Assembly: GCA_036346355.1 (NCBI GenBank)
Contig: CM070592.1
Location: forward strand, 30,711,967 to 30,775,966
DNA: 64,000 nucleotides
Source of the DNA: Rhipidocladum racemiflorum
Lineage: Eukaryota; Streptophyta; Magnoliopsida; Poales; Poaceae
Direction of reading: 5' to 3'
In this document: in pieces, positions 33,338 to 45,218 of the stretch
Layout of the letters: the number at the start of each line of letters is the position of its first letter
How positions within the stretch are numbered: the first letter of the stretch is position 1
The notes under the pieces: model-generated
The model's database searches: none
What the model was told of the DNA's origin: nothing
What the model saw: the letters and a program-made list of their open reading frames with translations, nothing else
Made by a program: the position numbers and the translations under genes

Positions 33338-33698
33338 TGGTTTGTAGCGAGGTTTTATGTTTGAGAGCATGAATCTGCTGAGAACGTAAACACCGCTTTT
33401 TTCAATCAAGCATCGTTTGCCGTCGACAAGAGCAGCTCGAATCTGGGCATACATGGCATTGCCCCTGAGATGACCAGTCAATCAAATACAGTTAGACACT
33501 AATCAAGACAAAGTGGGAATTAACGGTGGAATTGCTGCCAAAGCAGTGCTGTATAGTAGTAATAAATACCTTTCCATCAACCAAGACAAGATCGACATGC
33601 TGTATTTCTCCATCATATGTTCCAGCACGATATTCCCATACACGTGAAGCCCTAACACAGATTTTCCAGTGTTTACTGCCAGGATGAATATCAAATTT
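33338..33698 (-). pseudogene. RPA1-like / DUF223 OB-fold fragment (two exons)
   Basis: On the minus strand exon 33698-33570 reads DIHPGSKHWKICVRASRVWE and later DGEIQHVDLVLVDGK, and exon 33464-33338 reads GNAMYAQIRAALVDGKRCLI and VYVLSRFMLSNIKPRYKP. This is the N-terminal OB-fold pattern (WKIxVRVxRLWE; HLDLVLxDExGN) of plant replication protein A 70-kDa-like and DUF223 proteins, also carried by Helitrons. The donor GT is intact, but an extra G after the acceptor puts exon 2 out of frame. The start is missing because LTR sequence abuts the exon at 33699. It is a fragment, perhaps moved by a transposon. Confidence 0.75.
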
Positions 33699-33764
33699 CC
33701 TTATCTTACTCTAACACCTTATCCTAGTTGGACTCTTAACCACTTACAAGATTATTTTCTAACA
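33699..33764 (-). mobile_element. Start of a copia 3' LTR (minus)
   Basis: On the minus strand TGTTAGAAAATAATCTTGTA with TTAAGAGTCCAACTAGG matches the LTR at 4535. It is preceded by a purine tract AAGATTAAGAGGGTGAT. Only 66 bp remain before OB-fold exon sequence begins. Confidence 0.65.
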
Positions 33765-33949
33765 ATCACCCTCTTAATCTTGTAACACCGTTTTTGATCA
33801 TGCCAATCTTCTCTCTCATCTTACTTGTTGTTGTTGCCCGTTCAACGTCGCCTCGTCCCCCATCACATCCCCTGGTAGTTGCCTCCAATTTGCTACGGCT
33901 GTTTTGTTCTTTTCTTGCATCACACCACTTAGCGATCAACTTCTCGCCG

Positions 33950-35640
33950 TCAACCTTTTTTCCACTCCGCTAGAACACCGATTTCTTCTGATATTGCTGT
34001 GCGGGGACAACTCCTCACTGAATGCCTCGCCTGCGCGCCGTTGACCATAGCGCTGTGCCCGAGCTTACCGCCGCATTGCACAGCGACGATAACCTGCTTT
34101 GCTTCACACGCATTTCCTTGTGCCATCTCCAAAGTCGCATTTGAGCCAACACTAAACGTTGCACCCGACGCATCCACTTGGGACCTCTCCTTCCCTAACT
34201 TTTCAGCCTCATGACAAACCTGCTTACAAGCTTTCGGAGAAATCTTGTACAATCGGTTTGGTGATCTCGTGACCTTCATCAACAGATCTCTGTTCTTTTC
34301 ATAAATACGCAAGAACTCCGCCTACAGCTCCACCCTGCACTCTTCTTCTGCCAATTGCCCAAGACTAAGTATGTTGTTACTCAATCTCGGTATATAATAA
34401 ATTTCAGAAAACAACCTCTAATCGTCGTTCTTGCATTGTACCAGCATTTTTCATTTGCCTTTTATCTCCACCATTGAACCATCACCAAACTTGACTTTAC
34501 CTGAAATTTCCTCATCAAGCTCCATTATCCAAATACCACATATTAGTGTAATCGTGGCAATCTTCCTCCATGCGTAATTTAGGAACTACGTTCTCCTCAT
34601 TCAACATCAGTATGTTTGGCTTCTCTTCTTTGCACATTGAAAGGAGTAGAGCCGGTTCGTTGTCTTCACCACCTTGGATGAGGTTCACATCCTCGTTCTT
34701 GTTCTTGTTCCTGCAATCTGAAGCATAGTGCCCATACTTGCCACAGTTGAAGCATTTTATGTCTGTGACACTCCGCCGCATAGTAACCATATTTTTCATA
34801 TTCAAAACGTTTGATATGTGACTTATCTCAAGACTTGTTTTCACCGTCTTGTTCAGTCTTATCTCCATATCCACCTCTGCCTCCTTGGCCACCGAAATCG
34901 TCGCGCCCACACCCACAGTAACTTGATGATCCATGACCGTCTTTGGTCCATGGTTCCTTGTGGAATTGTTTGCCACCACTTTTAGTATCTTCCCTTAACA
35001 GCAACAATTGTTCGTTATGAGATTGATCGTTTCGGGACTTATACCCTTTCAGTAGTTCCTCATGCACCTTGAGCAAACCAGTGATCTCCTGAATTTTCAT
35101 GTTCCTTAGATTAGGGGAGTACATGAGTGTGGTGACGACAGGTATGAACTTTTATGGTAGCACGCGCAGCTACTTCTTCACTGCCACATATTCCTCCATC
35201 TTGTCATCGAGATAAGTAATCTGGTTATACAATGAAGTAAGCTTGCCTGCAAACTCGCCCATCGACTGGTTTTCTCCCATCTGGAGATTCTCAAATTCAT
35301 TCCGGAGATTCTGTAGTCGTACCTCCTTCACGCGGTCAACTCCCACGTACATCTTCTGAAGCGTATCCATGCTTCATGTGTTGTCTCCTTTCTGATGAGC
35401 TGATACAGCATCGAATCTGGTACCGATTGATAGATCATTGCAAGTGCGGCCTGATCTATCTTGTCATTTTTCACAGCCTTCCCCTTTGGATCAACTGCAC
35501 CTCAGACGTCTTAGGCGCACAAGTTTGCCTTCATCTTAATTGACCATACCAAATAATTATAGCTTGTCAGAAGCGGGTACTGTAGGGATATAACCCCGTT
35601 TTAAGTCTTCATCTTCTCCTCCGTAGTCTTGACGCGTATT
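33950..35640 (-). pseudogene. Copia gag-protease remnant (minus strand)
   Basis: Scattered minus frames in order give gag helices (GVDRVKEVRLQNLRNEFENL, 35370-35170), a middle part (35124-34828), the CCHC knuckle CFNCGKYGHYASDCRNKNK (34979-34515), then WYLDNGA at the protease start, in which the usual DSGA/DTGA reads DNGA, followed by GKVKFGDGSMVEIKGK, and finally LLMKVTRSPNRLYKI (near 34250), the segment preceding integrase. Stops and shifts occur throughout. Integrase and reverse transcriptase are absent. It shares its LTR family with the 4535 fragment. Confidence 0.8.
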
Positions 35641-35660
35641 TACCCACATGTCCTGCTATA

Positions 35661-36060
35661 TTGTTAGAACAGAGACTCAAAAATTTAGGATAGTTTTCTT
35701 TTTATTTCTCTTATTTTTCTTGTTTGTTTCTTGCTTACAAAACTCAATTCTATTTATATATTTATACTAAAACTATAACCAAATAACAGACTCAGGCAAA
35801 CTGTAGCCGCACAAAATGGGGAAAAAAAAGGTATGCAACCTCCTGCGGCGATGTGCCAGCCCCTGCTGGAGGTTGTCCGCTGTCACGCAAACTTAGGTGC
35901 AGCCGCCGAGCTTGGTCCAAGCCGACGCTCTCGCCCTGGACGCTCTGCTGCTGCTCTTGGACGGTGTCTGTGTGCACTTCTGCTTCTTATTTTCCTTCAA
36001 GACAGACTCAGGCAATTGTACAATCACCATGGAACAGTGTTGAACACTTGATCTGGCTTG
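35661..36060 (-). mobile_element. 5' LTR piece of the minus-strand copia remnant
   Basis: On the minus strand TATAAATATATAAATAG (TATA box, about 35750-35766), GAGTTTTGTAAGCAAG and an end GTCTCTGTTCTAACA at 35661 match the 4535 LTR. The LTR start is not recognisable. A 202-bp insertion splits it. Confidence 0.6.
35800..36001. mobile_element. 202-bp GC-rich insertion with 14-bp target duplication
   Basis: ACAGACTCAGGCAA occurs at 35786-35799 and at 36002-36015, bracketing a GC-rich block unlike its surroundings. A 14-bp duplication is typical of LINE-mediated retroposition, but no poly(A) tail is evident apart from a GGGGAAAAAAAAGG tract near the left end. No domain is recognised inside. Confidence 0.55.
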
Positions 36061-37244
36061 ATCGATTCAACATAGGACGTTCTGATTACATGCAGCTTTA
36101 TGGCTACTTTTTGGGAGATTATTTGAGGAGGTTTTGAAAGCATCTTGTGAACACATCCAAGCAGTAAAGATCAAGTTTTGCAAAGTTGTTGTGTTGGTAG
36201 TCTCGTTCCTTTTTTTTTGTTCTTCGTTTGCTTGCCTGTTTTGATATTTAGATTGATTCATTATTTTACCACGATAGTTTTGATTTGATCTTCTCAAAAC
36301 CTTTCTAGGGCATCAAGTGATTTATCTAAAAAAGTAACACTATTCATATTCGGCAAGTGCACTGGTAAACGTTCAACAGCGGGGAAATGCCTATGTATAT
36401 CAAAACCAAATGTCCGCCAAGGAGTGTCTTGTTCACAAATATATCTACAGTCAAGATATTCTTGATCCTTTCAAGAAAGAACTTTGCACAGTCAGGACCT
36501 TCGGTGATATATCTAATAAACTAATAAATGATTGAGTTTACCCTGCCTATATGCATCGTCCAACCAAATAATTCTAATGGCCCAAAGCCCATCTCGCACC
36601 TGCGGTTCCGGTAACAGTTACAGCACACGCTGCTTCCCTCCCCGCCACGATGCCTCCCTTCCATGACGTAGGCGGTTCCACACAGCCTCACCTCTCCCTA
36701 TAGGCGCCGCCACCTCCTCAGTCTCCTTCGCTCCATTTCCCCTCGCCATCCCTTCCTCCCCACACCTCGCCTCCAACCGGCTCGACTACCGCCATCCTCT
36801 CCTTGCGTCGCCTTGTCCTGCCTGCCCATCACCGCGCTCCACGCTTCCCAGTCGAATCCAGGCACGGCTCGATGCAGCGCGGCGGTGGCGTCGCCTCCAC
36901 TCGGATCTGGCCAAGATCGAGGCATCGCGCCGCCTCCACCCTCCCTCAACTCCCAAAGATGTCGACCCTCCCTCCACTCCTGCAGATGCTGATGAGACGA
37001 TGTGGCGGTGTGGAGATCCTCTCCAAGTCCCGCCTTGAGAGCTGCGTCCGCGAATCAGGGGCCGACAGCCGCCTCTCCTGCGACCGCAAGATGTGCTCAA
37101 CATAGCCATCCCCAGCGGCTCCGTAAGCGCCTCCTCATCCTCAGCACTTCCGCACCCTCCTCGCCCCCAATTTCCAGCCACGAAATCATCCTTTTGAGTG
37201 ACGTTTGCCGTGGCGGGTGTGTGTGTGTGTTGGGGCTCAGAGTG
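36061..37244. other. Unassigned region, GC-rich second half
   Basis: 36600-37200 is GC-rich with overlapping open frames on both strands (a 131-codon minus frame), typical of grass promoter or first-exon composition, but none has a recognisable domain. A short (GT)n run lies at 37217-37230. Confidence 0.4.
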
Positions 37245-39671
37245 TGTAACATCCCCAATTTCAACCTTCTGTTAAAATCTAATTTAAATTAAACTAAATT
37301 CAAAATTTGGTTTTTCCCTGGTGTTCTAATTAACTTGGCATCCTTACCCTTCCGAAATTAGAGTCCAATCTTCTATCGTCCGAAAAATCGATTTTTTTTT
37401 CCAATTCTAGTCCGCACTCGAAATTCCGCCCAAGTTCCAAAATGCTCCAAAAATCCCGAAACCTATTGCATTAGGTTCCAAATATTCCAAAAATATTTTG
37501 GAAATTTTCCCAAGATTTTTGGAAACCCGCTGGTATTTTATCGCTCGCGGCTTTTCGTTAAATGCCCTTTTATCATCCAGGAATATTCTAAATTCCAAAC
37601 TTCATCCAAATTCCGTGAAACCAATTTTATTGGGTTTCAAATATTCCCTAATATTTTTAGGAATTTTTTCGGGATTTTTAGACCATTTTTGCTATTTTAT
37701 CTTACGCGCCTAACTTTCCGCTTACTCCGGCCAATCGGGAAGTGACACGTGGCGCTACCGTAGCTTCGTCTTCAAGCTCACGACCTGTGCGTTTCCAGTA
37801 AAGCTCTGTCCATGGCGCCTTGATTTCCAAATGCCATAACTTCCTCATTATTGCATCAAATCGAGCAAGGCCGGGTCCGTTGGAAAGGTATCGACGAGAG
37901 GATTCCATTCCCGGTGTTAATGAACCCTAAATCTCACCGGAAATGGCTCCATTAACCAAAAACCGAAACACCTTCAATTACTCATAACTTGGTCGTTTCT
38001 TCACAAAAATGCGTGCTTCCACCTCTCAACTGAAGGTCTTTGAGTTCCCCGTCCCGTGCTCTCGCTCTCCTGTAGCCATTCCTCTCCATCTTGCTGGAAT
38101 CACGCAAGAACCGTCGCCAGTTGTCCTCCGTCGACGCCACCGCGTCACATTTTGCTCCGGTGAGCCAAACTCGATTCCGATCGCGTCATTGTGTTCGCAT
38201 CGACGTCCCGAGCAAAAGCCCTCAACTAATTTCACTTTTCGTTGTAGGCCGACGACGAATGTCGCCGTTGAAATCTTCGTTAGGAGCTCGGATTTTCGTC
38301 GATTACTCTCAATCCGGTGAGCTACTCTAGAATCCGACCACACCGTTGAGTTCGTCTCGTCGAGACCTACACGGTGCTCACTTCTTCTTCTTGAATGTGT
38401 GTTCTGAATTTTTTTATTTATTTGGGATCACTATTCATTGCCGGCCGGCCAAACTCGTTCTTGCCGCCGCCGTTCCGGCAATCCTCCGGCCGAACCGAAG
38501 TGAGCATCATGTTCCTCATGTCGTGCCTCCCCATTCCCATGCCTCCGGTGTCGCCGCCCCGACACCGTGCACTGCCGCCGCCGCGTCGGCCTCTCCCCGG
38601 CCTGGCCGACCGTCCGGCGGCTTCCTTGCGTCCGGCCGCCTGGCCAACGCCTCGTGCGTCTTGCGTCTGCCCGTGCCCGATCGCGCTACCGCCTCGCCTC
38701 GTCCCGCCGCCATCCCTCGCTGAAAGCCGGTCCCCGGCGTCGCCGGTCACCGCCGGTCCAACCCCGCCGTCCCTTGCCAGCCGCCATGGCCTCCCTCAAC
38801 GGCGTGCATGGTGGATTGCATCTCCTCTGTTCTTGGCCATTGGAGAAGAAGCTCCATCCCTATGACAGCCTTGGCCCACCATCCATAGACTCAAACATTT
38901 GGAAAATCAGCCAAAATAAAGATTTCGAAGAATATTCCCTCGTTTCTCTTTTTCTAGGATTTTCAAACTTTGAACGCTTATATCTTTTCCGTTCAAACTC
39001 TGATTGATTCTATTCAAATTCCTAAATTCATCTAAATTCAAGATCTACCTGCCAGTATAAGTTTTGTAATTTTTAGATTTTATTTATTTTATTGTATTTA
39101 TTTTGTTGTGTCGTTTCGCGTGTAGCCGAAGATCCCGCCGAGTCTGCCGATCCCGCCGCCAAACTTCAAGACTTTGAGACCTTCGCCGCTACTGAAGGCA
39201 AATCTCCTTGACGCATTTCTTGTGTTAATAGCTTGGCATCAAGAGAATATCATGTCTTGTGGGTAAAGCTGTACACCTCTGCAGAGTTAAAACTATTCGA
39301 ATAGCCGTGCCTGCGGTCAAGGGCAAAGCGAAGAATGCTTTCATACTGGTAGACTTTGGTTTTGGTTTTGAAAATAAATACGGTTTTGTTTTGGGGTTCG
39401 GGAGTGGTTAGAACTCTCGGATGTTTAATTGGCGGATTGAGCCAACCAGGTAGATGGAACTTGTTTTGATCATGACGGATAGAGTCATGAATTGAATTAC
39501 CATAATCTTTTAAAATGTGGCGGATAGAGCCTTTATACTGGTGACGGTGGATAGAACCTTCACTAGACTATTAAATACTTCAATTGTTAAAATAATTGTT
39601 AAAATGTGCTTTGAGAAAATTATTATTAAATATGGTTTGATGAAACTTAGCTTTATGCAAAAGAGCCATAT
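37245..39671 (+). mobile_element. Long Ty3/gypsy-type LTR, copy E, interrupted
   Basis: Starts TGTAACATCCCCAATTT and contains the blocks seen in copies A-C: GTGACACGTGGCGCTACC, a GC-rich section of CG-rich codon-like sequence (38040-38800) and the GTGGGTAAAGCTGTACACC core near 39261. It is cut at 39671 by a SIRE-type LTR; the expected tail is not found downstream. Long ORFs at 38346-39007 overlap on both strands and reflect GC content. Confidence 0.7.
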
Positions 39672-41095
39672 TGTAGGATCGAAATATACGAATATAGCAA
39701 TAAGAGGGGGGGTGAATGATTGTGCGGAAGCTAAAACCAAATTCTTGATCTATTAAAAGTTCACCCCAAAACAGAACCAAATAATTGCCTCGTTTTCGAC
39801 AAAACAGAATGACAGCGGTTTGGTAAAACGATAATTACCGGAGATCCAACCGTTAGATTGATCTGAAATTTGGACACAAGAAACTAAATTCCAATACGAA
39901 TCGAACCCAAAAAGAATCAGCTCGATCGGACTTACGGATCAAAAGTTATGAGCTTCGCAAGCTTGCTGATCCAGAACTTGACGAGAATCAATCTAATCAA
40001 AACTTCAAGATTAAACAAGAACGACAAAAGATTGATCAACTAGACTTTGAGAAACACTAGATCAATACCCTAGAGAGGTTTTTGATGGATCAAATCAAGA
40101 TAAAACTTAAAGAACAAAAACCAATCTAGAACTAGAACAAGCATGCAAACAAGAACCAAAAAGAGAACGTTGAAGCAATGCGGGAACTAGAAGAATTGAT
40201 CTTTATTTCTTTTGTCTAAAGTACTCCCATCAAAAGAGTACAAACCCTAAACTTTGAGCCCAAGGCTCTATGCGCCTAGCTCTCCTCAATTCGATGCTCT
40301 TCAACAGAGACAACCCTCCTATTTAAAGCACCAACCCACAAGGAGTTACGAATACGATTCCTATTCCTAGAAGGAATCAGATTCAACACAACTCTACTTG
40401 GCCCAACCTGGCCGAGTACAACTCTTTGCACGCTGTATGGCAACCCTACCATACTCACGTGACTAACACTTTGCACGCGTATGGCCACCTGTCATACTCA
40501 CGTGACTAACACTTTGCACGCGAATGACCTCCTGCCATTCTCACGTGACTAACCATTCTTCATGTGCACCATTCTCTTAGCCCGAACGTCTCGCATGACA
40601 TCCTTGACCACCAAGACCTCAGTTCCTCCTGAACCTAGTCCCGAACCTCAGTTCCTCCATGAACCTAGTTCCGGTCCCGTCATCGACCACATTCGTCTTC
40701 GAGCAATACCTGCACATGAACAAACCACAAACAAATCCGAGCACAAGTCCACGACTTGACTCAATGTCAATCCATGCAACTACTCACATGAGCATTGCAT
40801 AAAGTCCACTTCAAGCATCATGAAATTCTCACAAATTTCATAATCTCAAAAAAAATCAAAATTCAAAGTCCAAATTTGCACAAACCCTAATCGAGCAAAA
40901 AGCCATTCACGACGGACCAAAAATTTGGTCCGCGTACATGTAAAACTTCTTGTCTTTTAAGAACTTGGTCCCACGTAAAAGCGAAACTTCTTGTTTCTTG
41001 TCAAATTGTCAAACACATGCACAAGCACATTTTGCAAAACCAATTCTAAGTTAATTTTTCAGTTCAAAGCCAATTTTTCAGCACATGATTTCACA
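39672..41095 (-). mobile_element. 3' LTR of a SIRE/Maximus-like copia element (minus)
   Basis: TGTAGGATCGAAATATACG to GATTTCACA, 1,424 bp, clearly homologous to the solo LTR at 11598. Next to its right end lies ATCTCCCCCTTGATG, the reverse complement of a CATCAAGGGGGAGAT polypurine tract, which sets the orientation as minus. Minus-strand CTTTAAATAGG near 40320 is a TATA candidate. It has only one unit of the tandem array that expanded in the solo LTR. Confidence 0.88.
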
Positions 41096-43250
41096 ATCTC
41101 CCCCTTGATGAAAACATTGGCAACACCACTAAGAAATGAACATTTGGCATTCACTTTACAAAAGGTTTTGAAATCCAAAGGATCAAGGACCAAAAAGAGA
41201 AAACACAGAATTCCCCCTTTGACCAAAATGCAAAACAAAATCTCCCCCTGAGAAGGAAAATGTGTGTGAATGTGCAATGTGCCCAAGAATTTCAAAATTC
41301 TCCAAACTTCTTCCAAAATCCTCAAACAACTCCCCCTTTTTCTTCTCCCCCTTTTTCCTTAAACTTTTCAATGATTCCCAAATTTCTCCCCCTTTGACAA
41401 TGGATTCATCAAGAGTACAAAAGAGAGAATTTGTTCAAAATTCTTCTTGTAGCAATGATTTCACAAGAACAAACAAGGGAGTGCCAAGATAGGAAAAGAT
41501 GAGCTCATTCGATCATATAACCTTATATATCACATAATATGCAAAATACATGATCTTGATGTGATTTTAACAAGTTATGGAATGACATGCATCTCAACCT
41601 CAATTCAGTCAACTATAGCCAAGTACTAAGCAAAACCCTTAGTAGAAAAACAAAGGCTCAAAATTGAAGCAACTAACAACTCTGGGCGAGCAAGTAGTTT
41701 CAACTCCAATCTAGTAAACCAATTTAATCTTTAAAACAGTAAACTGCATGTGGCATGCTTGAAGCATACTTCTTTTATTTCCTTGAAGTGGCATGCTTGA
41801 AGCATACATCTTGTCTTTGAGGGAATGGCATGCTTGAAGCATACATCTTATCTTTTAGGGAAAGCATTCCTGAAGCTCATAACTTGAGGCTTTTGCTTTT
41901 AACAACCCTTTTTTATTGATTCCCTTTTCTTTTCATTTTTCTTTGATTATAAACATGCAAAAGTGATTAAAAGGTCTTATGAAAGAGTTAAGTTGAAACC
42001 ACACTTGCTTCATAGCCCAAATTTGTCAAGAAGATTCAATATCAAGCCTAGAAGAGTAAGATATCACAGAGTATTTAGCTATAGGCAATCAGTCCAGGGA
42101 ATTCCGCAATGTCATTTTTAGTTCAAGTGAGACAATTAGATTATCATATATTAGCTCAATTTCATAACATATAAAGAAATATGATAAAGTGAGCTCATCA
42201 AGTGAAAGAACTTGGCAAAGAAACTCCCCCTCAAAACAAACCCATTGGATGAACAATCCCAAGTTCTCCCCGAATAAAAGCAAAACGAGAAGAAGACAAA
42301 TGTTTTGTGAAAATGTCTGCCAATTGATGTTCAGTATCCACATGATGAAGCACAATATTTTCTTTTTCAACATGATCTCTAAGAAAGTGAAATCCAATAT
42401 CAATATGCTCAAGAAAGGGGATTACTCAAGAGGTGGCACGAACCAAATCAATTCAACATCCTCTAAAATCAACATCAGAATAAGCTCTTAAACTAATGCA
42501 TAAGGAAGCAGAAAGCCAAATGCCAAAATCTTGAGTACCATGGAGATACCTGAAAGTTCACTTGAACGCTTGTCGATGTGAAGCACGTGGGAAGCTTGAA
42601 AACAAGCACACACAAGCACGTGGGAAGAGTCTCTCATGTAAACCTCCAATTATCTCATCCTCAACAACATCATCATAATCTTTTATGAACAAAGACACTC
42701 TCCCCCTGAACATATGCACCTGTACTTGCATCATTTGGACTAGTGCCTTTTGCGAAAACAGAAGTGGAAGAAGTATCTCCAAAGGCAACACTTTTAGCAT
42801 GACATGCACGAGTGAAGAAGAACCAAAACTTATCACTGAACATATGAAGTGAGCATCCGAAATTCACTAGCCACATGTTCTCCTTCCTCGCGTGAGAAGC
42901 CTACATAGAAGCAGAAATTGTCGAGGCCTCGGCATCGGGTTAGAAATAAGATGTTTAGGAATCCAGTACTGAGACACACGACGCACAACAGTAGGCACAA
43001 CACGAGTATTCTTATGTACAAAAACAGATTTGCCTTTTTCCGTGTTTTTAGAAACAAAAGGTGTTTGTTTCACCCTAGGCACATAATGAGAAGTATAGTG
43101 TGCCTTTCTGAAATTAGACCTAGCATTAAACCTTTCTCTCTTTTGTTGTTTAGCTAGTCTAAAGCAAAAGTCTACTAAATGTCCATCTCTACCACAATGA
43201 GTGCAAGTGTACTTAACATTATGTTTAGCTTTGGATACGGATAACATCGG
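41096..43250 (-). pseudogene. SIRE-like copia internal region with most of pol deleted
   Basis: Read on the minus strand: gag C-terminus with CCHC knuckle CTHCGRDGHLVDFCFRLAK (about 43200), a protease start NFGCSLHM (about 42850; the family DSGCSxHM lacks its catalytic Asp here), then near 42460-42300 the RNase H tail (HIDIGFHFLRDHVEKENIVL, HQLADIFTKH), followed by non-coding sequence to the polypurine tract. Integrase and reverse transcriptase are missing between about 42560 and 42460. Tandem CT-rich tracts CTCCCCCTTT mark the 3' non-coding part. The 5' LTR is gone, cut by a hAT-type end. Confidence 0.85.
41740..41875. repeat. Three tandem units with GGCATGCTTGAAGCATAC
   Basis: GTGGCATGCTTGAAGCATAC recurs three times at about 50-bp intervals, followed by TTCTTTTATTT, ATCTTGTCTTT or ATCTTATCTTT. 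Each unit holds a small GCATGCTTGAAGCAT-type palindrome. It lies in the SIRE-like element's 3' non-coding region. Confidence 0.8.
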
Positions 43251-43315
43251 TACGGATTTTTTTCAAATACGGTATCGGATCGGTCGGGAAATATCCGCTC
43301 CGTTTGCACCCCTAG
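43235..43315 (+). mobile_element. hAT-type transposon end
   Basis: GGATACGGATAACATCGG, CGGTATCGGATCGG, and the end CGTTTGCACCCCTA match the common grass hAT-type termini TAGGGGTGCAAACG with CGG-rich subterminal sequence. Only this end is present; it truncates the SIRE-like gag. Confidence 0.55.
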
Positions 43316-43797
43316 TTGCAATGCCCTGAATCTCTGCCTTTTAAAAACTACACACTCATGGTTCCATCAGAGAATCAAGTTTGTTCTTATTTCAGTAGGA
43401 AGTTGTTGCAATTTTGTTTTCATCAGCTTGTGTCCCTAATGTTGAAGTGTTGGTTGCGCAAAGCTCGTGTTCTAAAATTGATTTTCCATGGTAATAAATA
43501 TGGAGCTGAGTTCGAAGGTTTCCAAAAAGTTTCAATATACAAAATATTGGAATGCCATTCAAGATGCTCTGGTATCGCTGGATGGGAACTGGTTTCAGGA
43601 AATGAATGTGTTCGATATTTCTTTATTTTTTATAGCAGTCCTGTTTGCATCTGAAATTTTTATCAGCATTTGCTGTTTGTTTTTCTGGATGCGGATTGCT
43701 CAAAAAAATTGTTTGTCAAATCACTACTCATACTGGCATCAACCACTATATTTTATAACAAACAGTGTGAATTTAGAACTGTTTTTCTTGCTCGTCT

Positions 43798-43920
43798 CTT
43801 CAAGATGTTGCTTACAAACTTGAAGAATATTTTGTCAAGACTCATAAATGTGAGTCAAAAGCTGGTGCTGAAGTTGTTAGATTTGTGAAAGGCAATTTTT
43901 CTTTGGATTCTGGTTGGCAG
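43798..43920 (+). pseudogene. Unidentified exon-like segment
   Basis: A clean 41-codon frame, LQDVAYKLEEYFVKTHKCES then KAGAEVVRFVKGNFSLDSGW, has balanced amino acid use unlike surrounding AT-rich frames. No family is recognised. It probably is an exon of the gene captured by the surrounding Helitron. Confidence 0.4.
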
Positions 43921-45184
43921 ATCATCGTCATCATCATCAATTTTTAGACCATCATAATTGCATACTCAAATTTTTTTTGGGGCACAACTATATGAACTGT
44001 CAAAAGTGGGTGATCTATGTTGTACCACTCTTGGAATGAGTCTATTGCAATAGTATACATCTTGCTTTGTTCATTTATGTACCACATACAATTTAGCTGT
44101 CCATAGCTAATGTGGTATCTTTGGAATCACAATTAGTAACTATACCTGGATGTTTAAAAAACTTGTTGGACCTTTCTGCAGACGTTTTTACCCTCAAGTT
44201 CGTATATATGGACTTTTTCTGCACTTCAGACTCCAAATTTTAGTTGTCATTTTCAAATGTCGTATATACCATTGATGCTTTTTTTTCATGGATATGGTTA
44301 GGTTACGGATCAGAATGGTCACATAATTGAGCACATAGAGGTGAGATGAATTTTCCTTTACCATTCCTATTATCTCAGTGTTTAAACACTTGAAAAATAT
44401 TAAACCCACTATTCTACATGGTTAAGCACATATTAAGGAAAAACAAAGGCACATATGAAATCCCTGCCAACATGCTTCTGTTGTGGATGCATCTGTGTAC
44501 TCAATATCCTTATTTAGTTTGTGTTATTATTTTTACATCTAGATATGATTTACTATCTCATGATCCTTAACGTTTTCTCTACTTCACTTTGGTATTGTAC
44601 TAGCTTGTTTGTTGTCCATGTGGGCCACAACACCGAGTTCCTTCATCCAGTGGAACATTTTGTAAGTTCAAAAAACTATTTTTATGCATTCTTTCTTTTA
44701 ACATGGCCTCACATCTTTCATAAAATGGTTGAAGGAAAAGCTAATACGGCTCACTGTTTACGTTTCCCAGGTGATTGGTATGGGCATAACTGAGATGTAT
44801 CATTGTTATATATAATGCTGTAAACATTAGCTGAATAATTCCACCTGCTGAGTTTACTAAAAAAAGTTACTGTATTAGCTATGACTTCTGGGTTTTGTTT
44901 GATTCAATTGGCAAATTCTCTTTTATATTTTTGTATGACTAGAGGCCACCCTACTTTGCTGCACAATATCCTAATCTCTTATGTTAGTTTGGCATGATGT
45001 TATCTTTTTTTCCCCTGTTACTAACATCATGAAGTAGGCACTGCCTATATTGAGAATGATCTGGCAATATAGTTATTACTTCTTTTGAAGTAGGGGAATA
45101 CTTGTATGCTCATGCCAAAAGCTTATATTGCATAATGGTGATGTGCAACTATGGAATAAATACCTTTAGGAGCTCATGTGTTCA

Positions 45185-45187
<3 letters not shown>

Positions 45188-45213
<26 letters not shown>
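45188..45213. repeat. (TA)n microsatellite
   Basis: About 13 uninterrupted AT dinucleotides. Confidence 0.95.

Positions 45214-45218
<5 letters not shown>

Noticed and set aside
36786..37181. 131-codon Gly/Arg-rich minus ORF
   Set aside because: Composition-driven frame in a GC-rich block, with overlapping plus-strand frames and no recognisable motif.
37217..37230. (GT)n run as a telomeric or CRISPR-like array
   Set aside because: A short simple-sequence microsatellite only; no spaced repeats or array structure exist anywhere in the window.
38346..39007. Overlapping long ORFs on both strands
   Set aside because: GC-rich LTR sequence (copy E) gives open frames in several phases; none has a domain or a conserved counterpart.
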